Source: Gemmatimonadota bacterium (GTDB taxonomy: Bacteria; Gemmatimonadota; Gemmatimonadetes; Longimicrobiales; Gaopeijiaceae). Taken from it: DNA of 64,000 bases. Shown piece after piece: positions 45,128 through 54,365 of the stretch. The DNA lies in the NCBI GenBank assembly GCA_022822445.1, contig JAJEBR010000033.1, positions 1-64,000 of the forward strand, in the 5' to 3' direction. Each line of letters opens with the position of its first letter. Position 1 is the first letter of the stretch. A program made the position numbers and the translations under genes. Under the pieces are notes generated by a model. It was not told where the DNA came from, made no database searches, and worked only from the letters and a program-made list of their open reading frames with translations.

Positions 45128-46753
45128 ATGGCGCCGATCGAGCGCTCGCCGAACCTGACCATCTCTTCGATCCTGGCGCTGAGGGCGACCCGGGATCCCG
45201 GAGCGGCATTCCTGCTGGCAGCCGACGACACGGTCTCCTTCGGGGACGTGGACGACCAGTCCGACGCGCTCGCCGCCTCGCTGGCCAACCTGGGGATCGA
45301 GCCGGGTGACCGGATCGCCCTCCTGCTCCCCCCCTGGCCCGAGTTCGCGGTCTCGGTCTTCGCCGCGGCCAAGCTCGGCGCGACGATCGTCCCCCTCAAT
45401 CCCCGCCTCACGCTGCCCGAGCTGCGCTACATGCTCCGCCACTCCGGCGCGGCCTGCGCCGTCACGGCGGAGAACGCGTACGGTACCGACTATCTCCACA
45501 TCTTCGAGGATCTCCTCGTCGAGCTCCCCGAGCTGAACCACCTGGTCACCGTGGGTGAGGAGGACCTCTGGTACGACGACCGCGTCTTCCAGTGGGAGGA
45601 CCTCCTCTCGGCCGGGCTCGGCCGTGACTTCCGCGCCCACCCGGCCCGCACCCGGGACCCCTTCGCCATCGTGTACACCTCCGGCACCACCGGCAAGCCG
45701 AAGGGGGTCGAACTCACGCACCAGGGCCTGATCCACGCGGCCGGGGAGACCGCGGCGGCGGCCCGGCTCGCCCCCGGCGACGTGGTGGTGGGGATCAGCG
45801 CGCTCTTCCACACCTTCGGCCTCGGCCCCGGCCTGCTGGGCACGCTGATCGGCGGCTCCACCCTGGTGCTGCACGACGGCGTCGACGCGGAGGGGACGCT
45901 GGAGCTCGCGGAACGGCACGGCGCGACGGTCCACTGCGGAGTCCCCACGCTCTTCGCCAGGGAACTCCCCCACATCCGCGAGCGGGGAGGCGCGCCCGGC
46001 ACCCTGCGTCTCTGCCTGGCCTCCGGCGCACCGGTCCGCGACGACCTGGCGCGCCGCATCGAGCGGGCCTTCGGCGTCCCCCTGCTGATCGCCTACTCGC
46101 TCACCGAGGCCTCGTCGACGCTCGCGGTCGGCCGTCCGGAGGACCCCCCGGACAAGCGTATCCTGACCGTGGGGCGTCCGGTTGCCGATACGGACCTGCG
46201 GGTCACCGAGGAAGACGGCGAGGATCTTCCGCCTGAGAGCGTCGGCGAGATCAGGGTGCGAGGCCCGGGGGTGATGCGGGGGTACTACCGCCAGCCCCGG
46301 GAGACGGCGGCCGCGACCGACTCGCAGGGCTATCTGCGGACCGGCGACATCGGCATGATCGACGAGGAGGGGTTCCTGCACATCGTGGGCCGCCGCGAGG
46401 ACGTGATCATCCGCGGCGGATCGAACGTGCACGCGCGCGAGGTCGAGGACCGGCTGACGGCCCACCCCGCGGTCGAGCGGGGCGCGGTGGTGGGCATTTC
46501 GGACGAAATCCTGGGCGAAGCCATCTGCGCCTGCGTCGTCCGAATGGAGGGCGGCGTGGTGACCGGGAGCGAACTGCGCAGCTGGTGCGCGCTCGCCCTT
46601 GCCGGGTACAAGGTTCCCGATCTTGTTACCTTCATGGAGGATCTCCCGCTGACCGGAACCGGCAAGGTGTGGCGACATGAGCTCGCCCGCCGCGTCTCCG
46701 CGGAGCGGCTGCAGCTGGCGGCGGGAGAACGCAAAGACAAGCTGAACGACTGA
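45128..46753 (+). CDS. AMP-forming acyl-CoA synthetase/ligase
   Basis: A 541-residue adenylate-forming enzyme that activates a carboxylic acid with ATP and couples it to CoA. Motifs: P-loop-like [58 protein letters not shown], and catalytic Lys in LTGTGKVWRHEL. It resembles long-chain or aryl acyl-CoA ligases, but the chain length is not determinable. GGAGG lies just upstream of the ATG. It begins 15 bases after aroB and ends 3 bases before the NYN gene, so the three may form one transcript. Confidence 0.93.
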   Translation: MAPIERSPNLTISSILALRATRDPGAAFLLAADDTVSFGDVDDQSDALAASLANLGIEPGDRIALLLPPWPEFAVSVFAAAKLGATIVPLNPRLTLPELRYMLRHSGAACAVTAENAYGTDYLHIFEDLLVELPELNHLVTVGEEDLWYDDRVFQWEDLLSAGLGRDFRAHPARTRDPFAIVYTSGTTGKPKGVELTHQGLIHAAGETAAAARLAPGDVVVGISALFHTFGLGPGLLGTLIGGSTLVLHDGVDAEGTLELAERHGATVHCGVPTLFARELPHIRERGGAPGTLRLCLASGAPVRDDLARRIERAFGVPLLIAYSLTEASSTLAVGRPEDPPDKRILTVGRPVADTDLRVTEEDGEDLPPESVGEIRVRGPGVMRGYYRQPRETAAATDSQGYLRTGDIGMIDEEGFLHIVGRREDVIIRGGSNVHAREVEDRLTAHPAVERGAVVGISDEILGEAICACVVRMEGGVVTGSELRSWCALALAGYKVPDLVTFMEDLPLTGTGKVWRHELARRVSAERLQLAAGERKDKLND

Positions 46754-46756
46754 AGA

Positions 46757-48631
46757 ATGGCCAATCCCTACATGAAGGCGCACCACGCCGACCCCGGCAG
46801 GCCGGCACCCCGCGAGGCGCCCAACGCCGCTCTCCTCATCGACTTCGACAACGTCACGATGGGCATGCGAAGCGATCTCGCCAAGGAGCTCAAGCGCCTG
46901 CTCGACTCCGACATCATCAAGGGGAAGGTGACGGTCCAGAGGGCCTATGCCGACTGGCGCCGCTATCCCCAGTACATCGTCCCCCTCTCCGAGGCCTCCA
47001 TCGACTTGATCTTCGCGCCGGCGTACGGCAGCTCCAAGAAGAACGCCACCGACATCCGCATGGCGATCGACGGGATCGAGCTGGTCTTCATCCGCCCGGA
47101 GATCGGGACCTTCATCCTGCTGACCGGAGACTCCGACTTCTCGAGCCTGGTCCTCAAGCTCAAGGAGTACGGCAAGTACGTGATCGGGATCGGGATTCAG
47201 GAATCGAGTTCCGACATTCTGGTCCAGAACTGCGACGAATACTACTCGTACACGTCGCTCACCGGACTCCACAAGGCCACGGAGCAGGGGCCCGCGGCCC
47301 CGGACGCCTGGCAGTGCATGGAAGAGGCGGTCGGAAGGATGGTGAAGCGCGGGGACGTCATGCGGTCGGACCGGCTCAAGCAGGTGATGATGGAGCTCTC
47401 GCCGGGGTTCGACGAGAGCACGCTCGGCTTCAAGAGCTTCTCGAAGTTCCTGGTGGCGGGCGCCAACAAGGGGATCGTCGAGATCAAGCGGGGCCAGAAC
47501 GGGCAGTACATCGTCGCGGCGCCGGATGGCCCGGCCGACTCGGCGCCGCGAGCCGGGCGCAGGCGGGAGCCCGCGGGCAACGGGCAGACGCAGCGCGCGA
47601 AGGAGCGCCGCGGCCCGGCGCCGCAGGGCGGGGCGGAACGCGGTCGTGCCGGGCCCGCCGACGGGCGCGGGGCGGAGGCGAAGGGCCCGGGTGGGGGCGC
47701 ACCGGGCGGTCGAGAGCCGGAGCCGCGCAAGGATCCGGGGCCCGCCGTGGAGCTGCTTGGTCGGGCGCTGCGGGAGCTGGCCGGCAAGGACGGTGCCTCG
47801 GTCCGAGACTCCGATGTGAAGCGCAAGATGCTCGCGATCGACAGGACCTTCGACGAAAGCGCGTTCGGATTCAACAAGTTCAGCAAGTTCCTGCAGTTCG
47901 CGGAGAGCAAGGGGGCGGTCGCCCTCGGCCGCGCGCGCAGCGGGAGTTTCAAGGTCCGCCTCGTCCCGGGTAAGTCGGAGCCGGAGGCGGAGGCGACGGC
48001 GTTCGATCCCAGGGTGCTCGGGCTGCCGGTTTCGGAGACCGCGATCCGCAGCTACCTGGCCAACCGGTATCGGGGCGTCGGCGTGAAGACCGCGGAACGT
48101 CTCGTGGAGCATTTCGGCACCGACGTCTTCAGCGTGCTGCAGCATGCCCCCGAGCGCGTGGGCAAAGCCCTGTCGCGGGCCCGGGCGAGTACCGTGCTGG
48201 CCGAGTGGGAGAAGGACCACGGGCGACGGGTCAAGTCCGTGGCGAAGACGCCGCCGGCGGCCGGGACAGCGGGCGGGCGCGGTTCCTCCGCAGCGAAGAC
48301 CGCGGGGCCGGGCGGGACGGCATCCGGCCGTGGCCCGTCTACCGGGAGATCACCGGCTCGGCCGTCCGCCGCGAAGAGCTCCCGAAAGGGCCGGGGTGGA
48401 TCCGGCGGTCGAGGGGACGGGGCTCGGGACAGAGACGAGGGGGGCGAGCGCCAGTCCCGGCTCAGGCTGGATGAGGAGGCCGTGGCCAGCCGTGCCGGGG
48501 GTGCCGGTTCGGGCCCGGGAGGTGACGAACCCGAGCCGGTGGGAGCGCAGGAAGGCCAAGGGCGCCCGGGTCTGTTCGGTCGGCTTCCCTGGGGACGCCG
48601 CAAGCGGGATTCCGGCGGCGGCGGCCGCTGA
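46757..48631 (+). CDS. NYN-domain protein with two OST-HTH/LOTUS domains and a helix-hairpin-helix
   Basis: A 624-residue putative RNA-directed nuclease. NYN (PIN-like) domain at about 24-165 with acidic residues D29 and D31 (LLIDFDN), D99 (ATDIRMAID) and D125/D127 (LTGDSDF), as in LabA/Limkain-type proteins. LOTUS/OST-HTH domain 1 at about 184-255 (FDESTLGFKSFSKFLVAG) and domain 2 at about 328-403 (FDESAFGFNKFSKFLQFAE) are clear repeats. A helix-hairpin-helix-like region follows (about 432-475, RGVGVKTAERLVEHFGTDVF), then a disordered basic tail. LOTUS domains bind RNA, often G-quadruplex RNA; targets here are unknown. Confidence 0.92.
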   Translation: MANPYMKAHHADPGRPAPREAPNAALLIDFDNVTMGMRSDLAKELKRLLDSDIIKGKVTVQRAYADWRRYPQYIVPLSEASIDLIFAPAYGSSKKNATDIRMAIDGIELVFIRPEIGTFILLTGDSDFSSLVLKLKEYGKYVIGIGIQESSSDILVQNCDEYYSYTSLTGLHKATEQGPAAPDAWQCMEEAVGRMVKRGDVMRSDRLKQVMMELSPGFDESTLGFKSFSKFLVAGANKGIVEIKRGQNGQYIVAAPDGPADSAPRAGRRREPAGNGQTQRAKERRGPAPQGGAERGRAGPADGRGAEAKGPGGGAPGGREPEPRKDPGPAVELLGRALRELAGKDGASVRDSDVKRKMLAIDRTFDESAFGFNKFSKFLQFAESKGAVALGRARSGSFKVRLVPGKSEPEAEATAFDPRVLGLPVSETAIRSYLANRYRGVGVKTAERLVEHFGTDVFSVLQHAPERVGKALSRARASTVLAEWEKDHGRRVKSVAKTPPAAGTAGGRGSSAAKTAGPGGTASGRGPSTGRSPARPSAAKSSRKGRGGSGGRGDGARDRDEGGERQSRLRLDEEAVASRAGGAGSGPGGDEPEPVGAQEGQGRPGLFGRLPWGRRKRDSGGGGR

Positions 48632-48651
48632 CCCTCCCCGCTCCACGGGCG

Positions 48652-49233
48652 TTGCAGCGCGACTGGGAGTTCCTCACTGGAGACACGGCGGATGTGGCCC
48701 GCCGGCTGCTGGGATCGACGCTCGTCTCCACCGTGGACGGGCTGGAAGCGCGCGGCGTAATCGTCGAGACGGAGGCCTACCTGGGCCTCGCCGACCCCGC
48801 CAGCCACGCCCACGAGTCGAAGGGGCGCACGCCCCGCAACGACGCGATGTTCGCGGCGCGCGGAACCCTCTACGTGTACGTCTCCTACGGCATCCATCAC
48901 TGCGTCAACGTGGTTACCGGGAGGGAAGGCGACCCCGCGGCCGTCCTCGTTCGGGCCCTCGATCCCGTCATGGGGCAAGAGGTCATGGCCCGGCGCAGGG
49001 GGCGTGCCGTCGATCTGTGCAACGGTCCGGGACGGCTGGCCCAGGCGCTGGGAATCACCATGCGGCACAACCATCACGACCTCGCGCACCCGCCGGTGCG
49101 CCTGCTCCCCGGCACCCAGGTGGAGGAGTCGAAGACGGGGAGTTCCGGGCGGATCGGCGTAACCCGCGCCCGGGACTGGCCGCTCAGGTTCTTCATCAGT
49201 GGGCACCCGGCGGTGAAGGCGCCAAGGTGGTAG
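48652..49233 (+). CDS. 3-methyladenine DNA glycosylase (AAG/Mpg family)
   Basis: A 193-residue alkyl-adenine glycosylase for base excision repair. It has the catalytic Glu in VIVETEAYLG (about 37-44), ESKGRTPRNDAMFAARGTLYVYVSYGIHHCVNVV and LCNGPGRLAQALGI, all standard for the family. TTG start, 20 bases after the NYN gene. The C-terminus is slightly short (GHPAVKAPRW). The NhaC gene follows 11 bases later. Confidence 0.94.
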   Translation: MQRDWEFLTGDTADVARRLLGSTLVSTVDGLEARGVIVETEAYLGLADPASHAHESKGRTPRNDAMFAARGTLYVYVSYGIHHCVNVVTGREGDPAAVLVRALDPVMGQEVMARRRGRAVDLCNGPGRLAQALGITMRHNHHDLAHPPVRLLPGTQVEESKTGSSGRIGVTRARDWPLRFFISGHPAVKAPRW

Positions 49234-49244
49234 GTTAAAGGGTC

Positions 49245-50687
49245 ATGAGCGAACCCACCTGGATCTCCCTGCTGCCTCCGCTCCTCGCGATCGGACTGGC
49301 GATCAAGACCCGCCAGGTCTACCTGTCGCTGGCCGGAGGAGTCTGGCTCGGCTGTACCATTCTGAGCGGGTGGAACCCGGCGGTGGGGCTGTCGGAGAGC
49401 ATCGAGTTCGGCGTACGGGTGCTGGGGTGCACCCCGGAGGTGCCCGGCGAACCCTGCAACGCTGGCGAGGCCAAGGTCGTGTTGTTCACCCTGGTGATCG
49501 GGGCGCTGATAGCGACGCTGTCGGCGTCGGGCGGCGTGGCGGGCTTCGTGTCATGGCTGGAACGGAGGCGCTGGGTGACTAACGGGCGCCGCGCCCAGTT
49601 CCTCGCGTGGATCATCGGGGTGGTCATCTTCATCGAGTCCAACATCACGGTGCTCGTCGCAGGATCCGTCTCCCGTCCCCTCTTCGACCGCTATCGCATC
49701 TCCCGGGAGAAGCTGGCCTACCTGATCGACTCCACGAGCGCCCCGATCTGTATCCTCATCCCGCTCAACGCCTGGGGCGCCTACAACCTCGGGATCCTGA
49801 ACCGCCTCGGGGTGGAGGACTCCCTCGGGGTCTTTCTGAATTCCATTCTCTTCAACTTCTACTCCTTCGCGGCGGTCCTGCTGGCACTCGGGGTCGTCCT
49901 GTGGAAGCTGGACTGGGGGCCGATGAAGCGGGCCGAGAAGCGCGCTGCCAGGGGTGAGGTGCTCTCGCCCGGAGCCATGCCGATGATGGACGAGGGGGTG
50001 CTCGGCGGCGAGGAGCCCCCCCCCGTCCACCCCCGCGCGCTGAACATGGTTGTCCCGGTGGTCGTGCTGGTGCTGATGATGCCGCTGGGGCTCTGGATCA
50101 CCGGCGATGGCAACATCCGCGGAGGAGAAGGCTCCACGTCGGTCCTGTGGGCTTCGATGGCGGGGCTGGCGGCCGCCTGGATCCTCCTGCTGGTCCAGAA
50201 GGCCTACAAGGTCGCCGAGCTGGTGAAGATCGCGCTGCGAGGGGCGGGCGGACTGGTGCCCCTGGCGCTCATCCTGATCCTCGCACTGGCGCTCGGCGAC
50301 GTGGCGGGCGCACTGGGGACCGGGGACTACGTGGCCGGCCTTGTCGAAGGGAATCTCGCGCCGATGGCCTTCCTTCCGCTCGTCTTCATCGTGTCGTCTG
50401 CGGTCGCGTTTTCGATCGGCTCGAGCTGGGGCACCTTCGCCATCATGATCCCGATCGTGGTGCCCGCCGCCGCCACCATGCAGCTGGAACTCGCCCCCTT
50501 CCTGGCGGCCGCGCTCTCCGGGGGGATCTTCGGGGACCACTGCTCCCCCATCAGCGACACTACGGTGATATCTTCCATGGCGTCCGCAACCGACCACGTG
50601 GACCATGTGCGCACGCAGCTACCGTACGCCCTGGCGGGCGGCGCGGTCGCGACCGGGTGTTTCACGGTGGCCGGAGCCTTCCTGTAG
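49245..50687 (+). CDS. NhaC family Na+/H+ antiporter
   Basis: A 480-residue inner-membrane antiporter with about twelve helices. Family features are the long loop after helix 2, IGALIATLSASGGVAGF, IIGVVIFIESNITVLVAGSVSRPL and the highly conserved SGGIFGDHCSPISDTTVISSMAS near the C-terminus. It exports Na+ (or another cation or an amino acid in some members) in exchange for protons. GGTTAAAGGGTC precedes the ATG. A stand-alone 37-bp site lies between it and etfB. Confidence 0.9.
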   Translation: MSEPTWISLLPPLLAIGLAIKTRQVYLSLAGGVWLGCTILSGWNPAVGLSESIEFGVRVLGCTPEVPGEPCNAGEAKVVLFTLVIGALIATLSASGGVAGFVSWLERRRWVTNGRRAQFLAWIIGVVIFIESNITVLVAGSVSRPLFDRYRISREKLAYLIDSTSAPICILIPLNAWGAYNLGILNRLGVEDSLGVFLNSILFNFYSFAAVLLALGVVLWKLDWGPMKRAEKRAARGEVLSPGAMPMMDEGVLGGEEPPPVHPRALNMVVPVVVLVLMMPLGLWITGDGNIRGGEGSTSVLWASMAGLAAAWILLLVQKAYKVAELVKIALRGAGGLVPLALILILALALGDVAGALGTGDYVAGLVEGNLAPMAFLPLVFIVSSAVAFSIGSSWGTFAIMIPIVVPAAATMQLELAPFLAAALSGGIFGDHCSPISDTTVISSMASATDHVDHVRTQLPYALAGGAVATGCFTVAGAFL

Positions 50688-50743
50688 CGACCCCCACCGG
50701 GCGGACGCACGACCGAACCAGGACATCATGACGGGCTAGGCAC

Positions 50744-50780
50744 GTAAGGAGAACATGACATTTCGTAAAGTCCTCCTGAC
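50744..50780 (+). repeat. 37-bp near-palindromic site, copy 4
   Basis: Reads GTAAGG, two bases, AACATGACATTT, one base, GTAAAG, four bases, CCTGAC. GTAAGGAG and CTCCTGAC form an 8-bp inverted repeat with one mismatch. It ends 12 bases before the etfB GTG and touches its ribosome binding region. Confidence 0.92.
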
Positions 50781-50792
50781 ACGAGGCGTCCC

Positions 50793-51602
50793 GTGAACAT
50801 CACCGTCTGCGTGAAGCGCGTGCCCGACACGGAGGCCCGGATCCGGATCTCGTCGGGTGGCGCCGACATCGAGCGCGATGGCGTGAAGTACGTGCTGAGC
50901 CCCTACGACGAGTTCGCGGTGGAGGCGGCGTTGCAGTTGGTGGAAGGGGCGGGAGGAGGCCAGGCCGCGGCCGGGCCGGCACCGCTCGCGGGCGGAGCGG
51001 GCACAGCTGCCGGTGACGGCCGGGTCACGCTGGTGAGCTTCGGGCCCGAGGCCACGAAGGAGTCGCTGCGGGCGGGGTTGGCGCTGGGCGCGCACCGGGC
51101 TGTACTCCTCAGGGGCGAGCCCGGCATGGACGGCTGGGCGACGGCCCGGGTGCTCGCGAGCGAGCTGGAAGGCGGCGACGCGGACCTCGTGCTCTTCGGC
51201 ATCAAGGCGGTGGACGACGACCAGCAGCAGGTGGGGCCGATGGTGGCCGAGCTGCTCGGCCGGCCCTGTGCAACATCGGTCGCGGCGATCGACGTGGATG
51301 GAGGAGTCGCGACCTGCCGCCGGGCGGTGGAGGGGGGCCAGGAGGTGGTGGAGCTGGACCTCCCCGCGGTCGTGACCGTGACCAAGGGCCGCTACGAGCC
51401 CCGGTACGCGTCGCTGCGGGGGATCATGATGGCGAAGCGCAAGCCGCTCGTGGAGAAGGAGGCGCCGGCGGTCGAAGCCGGGCTGGTGGTGGAGCGGCTC
51501 GACCTGCCGCCCGCGCGCCCCGAGGGGCGGATCGTCGGCGAGGGTGCGGAGGCGGTTCCCGAGCTGGTGAGGCTCCTGAGGGAGGAGGCGAAGGTACTCT
51601 GA
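50793..51602 (+). CDS. etfB: Electron transfer flavoprotein beta subunit
   Basis: A 269-residue EtfB that holds AMP and pairs with EtfA to carry electrons from acyl-CoA dehydrogenases to the respiratory chain. MNITVCVKRVPDTEARIR, LSPYDEFAVEAALQL, FGIKAVDDDQQQVGPMVAELLG and the C-terminal LRGIMMAKRKP are family-typical. A Gly/Ala-rich insert (about 51-75) is unusual. GTG start. Its TGA overlaps the etfA ATG by one base. The 37-bp palindromic site lies just upstream and is a candidate operator. Confidence 0.95.
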   Translation: MNITVCVKRVPDTEARIRISSGGADIERDGVKYVLSPYDEFAVEAALQLVEGAGGGQAAAGPAPLAGGAGTAAGDGRVTLVSFGPEATKESLRAGLALGAHRAVLLRGEPGMDGWATARVLASELEGGDADLVLFGIKAVDDDQQQVGPMVAELLGRPCATSVAAIDVDGGVATCRRAVEGGQEVVELDLPAVVTVTKGRYEPRYASLRGIMMAKRKPLVEKEAPAVEAGLVVERLDLPPARPEGRIVGEGAEAVPELVRLLREEAKVL

Positions 51603-52600
51603 TGGCGGACGTGCTGGCGGTCGCGGAGGTCACGGACGGGGCGCTGAAGAGCGTGTCGCGGGAGGTGGTGTCGGCGGCGCGGGGGATCGCCGACGTGCTT
51701 GGATGCGCGGTCGAGGCGGCTGTGTGTGCGGGGTCGGAGGAGGTGGGCGGGGTGGCGGAGGGGTTGGCAGCGCTGGCAGCGCAGGGCGCGGACCGGGTGG
51801 CCGGGATCGAGGCTGCGGGGTGGGAGCCGGGCCGGGTGGACGTGAGCGCGGCGGCGCTGGCCGGGCACATCCGGGGCCGCGGCCATGCGGTGGTGGTCTT
51901 CGCGGCGACCGGGCCGGGAAGGGATCTCGCTCCCCGGGTCGCGGCGAAGCTTGGGAGGCCACTGCTCACCGACGTGACGGGCGTGGAGGTGGACGGCGGC
52001 GAGATCGTGGCCACGCGCCCGGTCTTCGCCGGGAAGGCGCTGGCGCGAGTGCGCGTGAAGGGCACTCCCGCGCTTCTGTCCATAAGGCCAAACGTGTTTG
52101 CGGTGGAGGATTCGCCTCGAGAGGTCGTGAGCGATGTGGTGAGTGCGGATGCGGCCGAACGCCCGGACGGCTATCGGGTCAGGGGGTTCGAGGCGTCCGA
52201 AGGAGCCGCGCTCGACGTCTCCGAAGCCGAGATCGTGGTGTCGGGCGGACGGGGCATGCAGGATCCGTCCAACTGGCACGTCCTCGCCGACCTGCGGGAC
52301 GCTCTGGGAGAGACCGCCGCGCTGGGAGCGTCACGGGCCGTGGTCGACGCGGGCTGGCGTCCCCACGCCGAGCAGGTCGGGCAGACGGGCAAGACCGTCA
52401 CCCCGAAGCTGTACTTCGCCATGGCGATTTCGGGAGCCATCCAGCACCTGGCCGGAATGCGCACGTCCGGGGTTATCGTCGCGGTGAACCGGGACGCCGA
52501 CGCGCCGATCTTCGGCGTGGCCGACTACGGGATCGTGGGGGACGTCTTCCAGGTCGCACCCAGGCTGGCCGAGGCCATCCGCGAGCTGCGGGGCGATTGA
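51602..52600 (+). CDS. etfA: Electron transfer flavoprotein alpha subunit
   Basis: A 332-residue EtfA carrying the catalytic FAD. The C-terminal FAD domain shows [64 protein letters not shown] and [22 protein letters not shown]. The N-terminal domain (about 1-190) pairs with EtfB and is more variable. Full length. No Etf-quinone oxidoreductase gene is in the window. Confidence 0.96.
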   Translation: MADVLAVAEVTDGALKSVSREVVSAARGIADVLGCAVEAAVCAGSEEVGGVAEGLAALAAQGADRVAGIEAAGWEPGRVDVSAAALAGHIRGRGHAVVVFAATGPGRDLAPRVAAKLGRPLLTDVTGVEVDGGEIVATRPVFAGKALARVRVKGTPALLSIRPNVFAVEDSPREVVSDVVSADAAERPDGYRVRGFEASEGAALDVSEAEIVVSGGRGMQDPSNWHVLADLRDALGETAALGASRAVVDAGWRPHAEQVGQTGKTVTPKLYFAMAISGAIQHLAGMRTSGVIVAVNRDADAPIFGVADYGIVGDVFQVAPRLAEAIRELRGD

Positions 52601-52630
52601 GCCTGTCGGGGTGAACCCCCGAACCACCCG

Positions 52631-53077
52631 CTACCCTCGGGGTCGGCCGAGGAATTGTACGGGGTCCACCTCGCGTCCCCACCGCCACACTTCGAAGTGC
52701 AGGTGAGGCCCTGAAGCGGATCCCGACTGCCCCGACAACCCGATCACCGTCGCCTTGGTGATCTCCTGCGCGGGTTGAACCGAAATCTCCGAAAGGTGCG
52801 CGTAGACGGACAGCAACTCGTCGCCGTGGTCGATCCAGACGACGTTGCCGTATCCGTCCATCACGCCGGCAAACCGCACCCGCCCGTCCAGAATCGGCCG
52901 GACCCGGGTACCGGACGGAACCGCTACATCGACACCCCGGTGGATCTCACCGACGAACCCGCCGCCCCGGACCCCGAAGGGCGAGCTGATCGGGCCCTCC
53001 ACCGGCCACTGCGGCGTCTGACAGGCGGCGGCGCCCAATACACACAGTACACACGGCATGAGGACGGTCGCTCTCAT
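52631..53077 (-). CDS. M23 family peptidase lipoprotein
   Basis: A 148-residue short LytM-type zinc peptidase. The lipobox gives Cys19 (LGAAACQ). Zinc ligands and catalytic residues are present: His46 and Asp50 (HRGVDVAV), His93 (YAHL) and His125/His127 (GPHLHFEVW). It would cleave peptidoglycan cross-links, or act as an activator, in the envelope. Its ATG overlaps the moeA stop by 4 bases, an odd pairing for a cell-wall protein and a cofactor enzyme. Confidence 0.9.
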   Translation of the reverse strand: MRATVLMPCVLCVLGAAACQTPQWPVEGPISSPFGVRGGGFVGEIHRGVDVAVPSGTRVRPILDGRVRFAGVMDGYGNVVWIDHGDELLSVYAHLSEISVQPAQEITKATVIGLSGQSGSASGPHLHFEVWRWGREVDPVQFLGRPRG

Positions 53078-54354
53078 CGTCTCCCCTGCAGAAGAATGAC
53101 GGAAACGGGGTCGTTGCGGCGGATGTCGGCGCGCCCCTCGGGGACCACGGCCAGGCCGTCCGCACCGGGCAGCGATCGCACCAACCCGCTTCCCTGGGGC
53201 CCGGTGAGGGCACAGCGGGTCCAGCCGCCCACCTCGTCTTCGCGCAACCCCACGCGAAAGAACTGGGTAAGGCGCGGCGCGGACCGGAGCTCGTCATCCG
53301 TACGCGCGGTCACCGTGACCCCCGGCGGCCGCTTCGCCCCCAGCCTGGCCCGCAGATAGGGAGCCACGAAGACGTGGAAGGTGACGAAGGCCGAAGCCGG
53401 GTTGCCCGGCAGGCAGAACACAGGCAGTTCGTTGCCATCCCCGGTGCGGAGGTGCCCGAAGGACAGGGGGCTCCCGGGACGCACGCGGGCCCGCCAGAAG
53501 TCCAGCCGGAAGGGGAGCCGCAGGAGGATCCGCTTGAGAAGATCCTTCTCGCCCATGGACGCTCCTCCGGTCGTCACGAGGAGATCGATGCCCGCGAGGG
53601 AGGTCAGCCGCGACTCCAGTCCGGCGGGGTCGTCGGGGGCGATCCCCAGGTCGACCGGCAAGCCTCCCGCCTCCGTCACCGCCGCGGCGATCATTCCCCG
53701 GTTCGAATCGGGGATGCCTTCTCCGGCGATCACCCGCTCGAATTCGTCCGCCCCCACGAGTTCGTCGCCGCTGGACAGCACTCCCACTCGCGGCCGGCGG
53801 AACACGCGGACCCGCTCGCATCCGCTCGCCGCGATCACGGGTAGCGTGCCGGAGTGCACCACGTCTCCGGCCGCAACGGTCCGGTCGCCGGCGCGCATGT
53901 CCTTTCCGGCCCTGCGGACGTGCTTGCCCAGATCGTCGAGACGGCGAAGGATCACGGAACCGGCGGTGTCCTCACCGTCGGTGTGCTCCACGCGGATCAC
54001 CGAGTCGAAGCCGACCGGCAGCGGACCCCCCGTCATCACGCGCACGGCGGCTCCGGCGGCGATGTCCCGCAGCGGGACCGAGCCCGGGTAGGACCGGCCC
54101 GCTACCGGAAGGCACACCTCCGCTTCGCCACCGCGTCCGGCAAGTTCACCGCTCCTGACGGCGTATCCGTCCATGGCGCTGTTCGGCCAGGCCGGGAGCG
54201 TCGCCCGCGCACGGACGGGGCGGGCGAGCGAGCGCCCCAGCGCGTGAAGCGGCTCCAGCCCGGTCTCCGGCATGGGCGAGGCGCAGGCCAGGATCCGCCC
54301 GAGCGCTTCGTCGAAGGAAAGCCAGTCGGCCCGGAGGCGCTCGAAATCGGCCAT
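53074..54354 (-). CDS. moeA: Molybdopterin molybdenumtransferase
   Basis: A 426-residue MoeA inserting molybdate into adenylylated molybdopterin. Family segments: LPAWPNSAMDGYAV, VRVMTGGPLPVG, RRPRVGVLSSGDELV, PDSNRGMI, TTGGASMGEKDLL and FCLPGNPASAFVTF. The ATG at 54354 gives the standard start (ADFERLRADWLSFDEALGRIL); reading further upstream would enter the dispersed repeat. moaC is 9 kb away at the right edge, so molybdenum cofactor genes are scattered. Confidence 0.95.
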   Translation of the reverse strand: MADFERLRADWLSFDEALGRILACASPMPETGLEPLHALGRSLARPVRARATLPAWPNSAMDGYAVRSGELAGRGGEAEVCLPVAGRSYPGSVPLRDIAAGAAVRVMTGGPLPVGFDSVIRVEHTDGEDTAGSVILRRLDDLGKHVRRAGKDMRAGDRTVAAGDVVHSGTLPVIAASGCERVRVFRRPRVGVLSSGDELVGADEFERVIAGEGIPDSNRGMIAAAVTEAGGLPVDLGIAPDDPAGLESRLTSLAGIDLLVTTGGASMGEKDLLKRILLRLPFRLDFWRARVRPGSPLSFGHLRTGDGNELPVFCLPGNPASAFVTFHVFVAPYLRARLGAKRPPGVTVTARTDDELRSAPRLTQFFRVGLREDEVGGWTRCALTGPQGSGLVRSLPGADGLAVVPEGRADIRRNDPVSVILLQGRR

Positions 54355-54365
54355 TCGCGCTAGCA

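Noticed and set aside
43697-48220. A 1507-codon open frame on the minus strand
   Set aside because: It runs antisense through aroB, the AMP-ligase and the NYN gene, all of which have clear family motifs. Its own translation is low-complexity and Arg/Gly/Leu/Val-rich, a by-product of high GC codon bias.
50751-50795. Micro-peptide read through the 37-bp sites (frame NMTF-x-KVLLT in several copies)
   Set aside because: The frame does exist in several copies, but the spacing from the AAGGAG-like bases to the ATG is too short, copy 6 has no ATG, and continuation after the site is unrelated between copies. The palindromic layout explains the conservation better.
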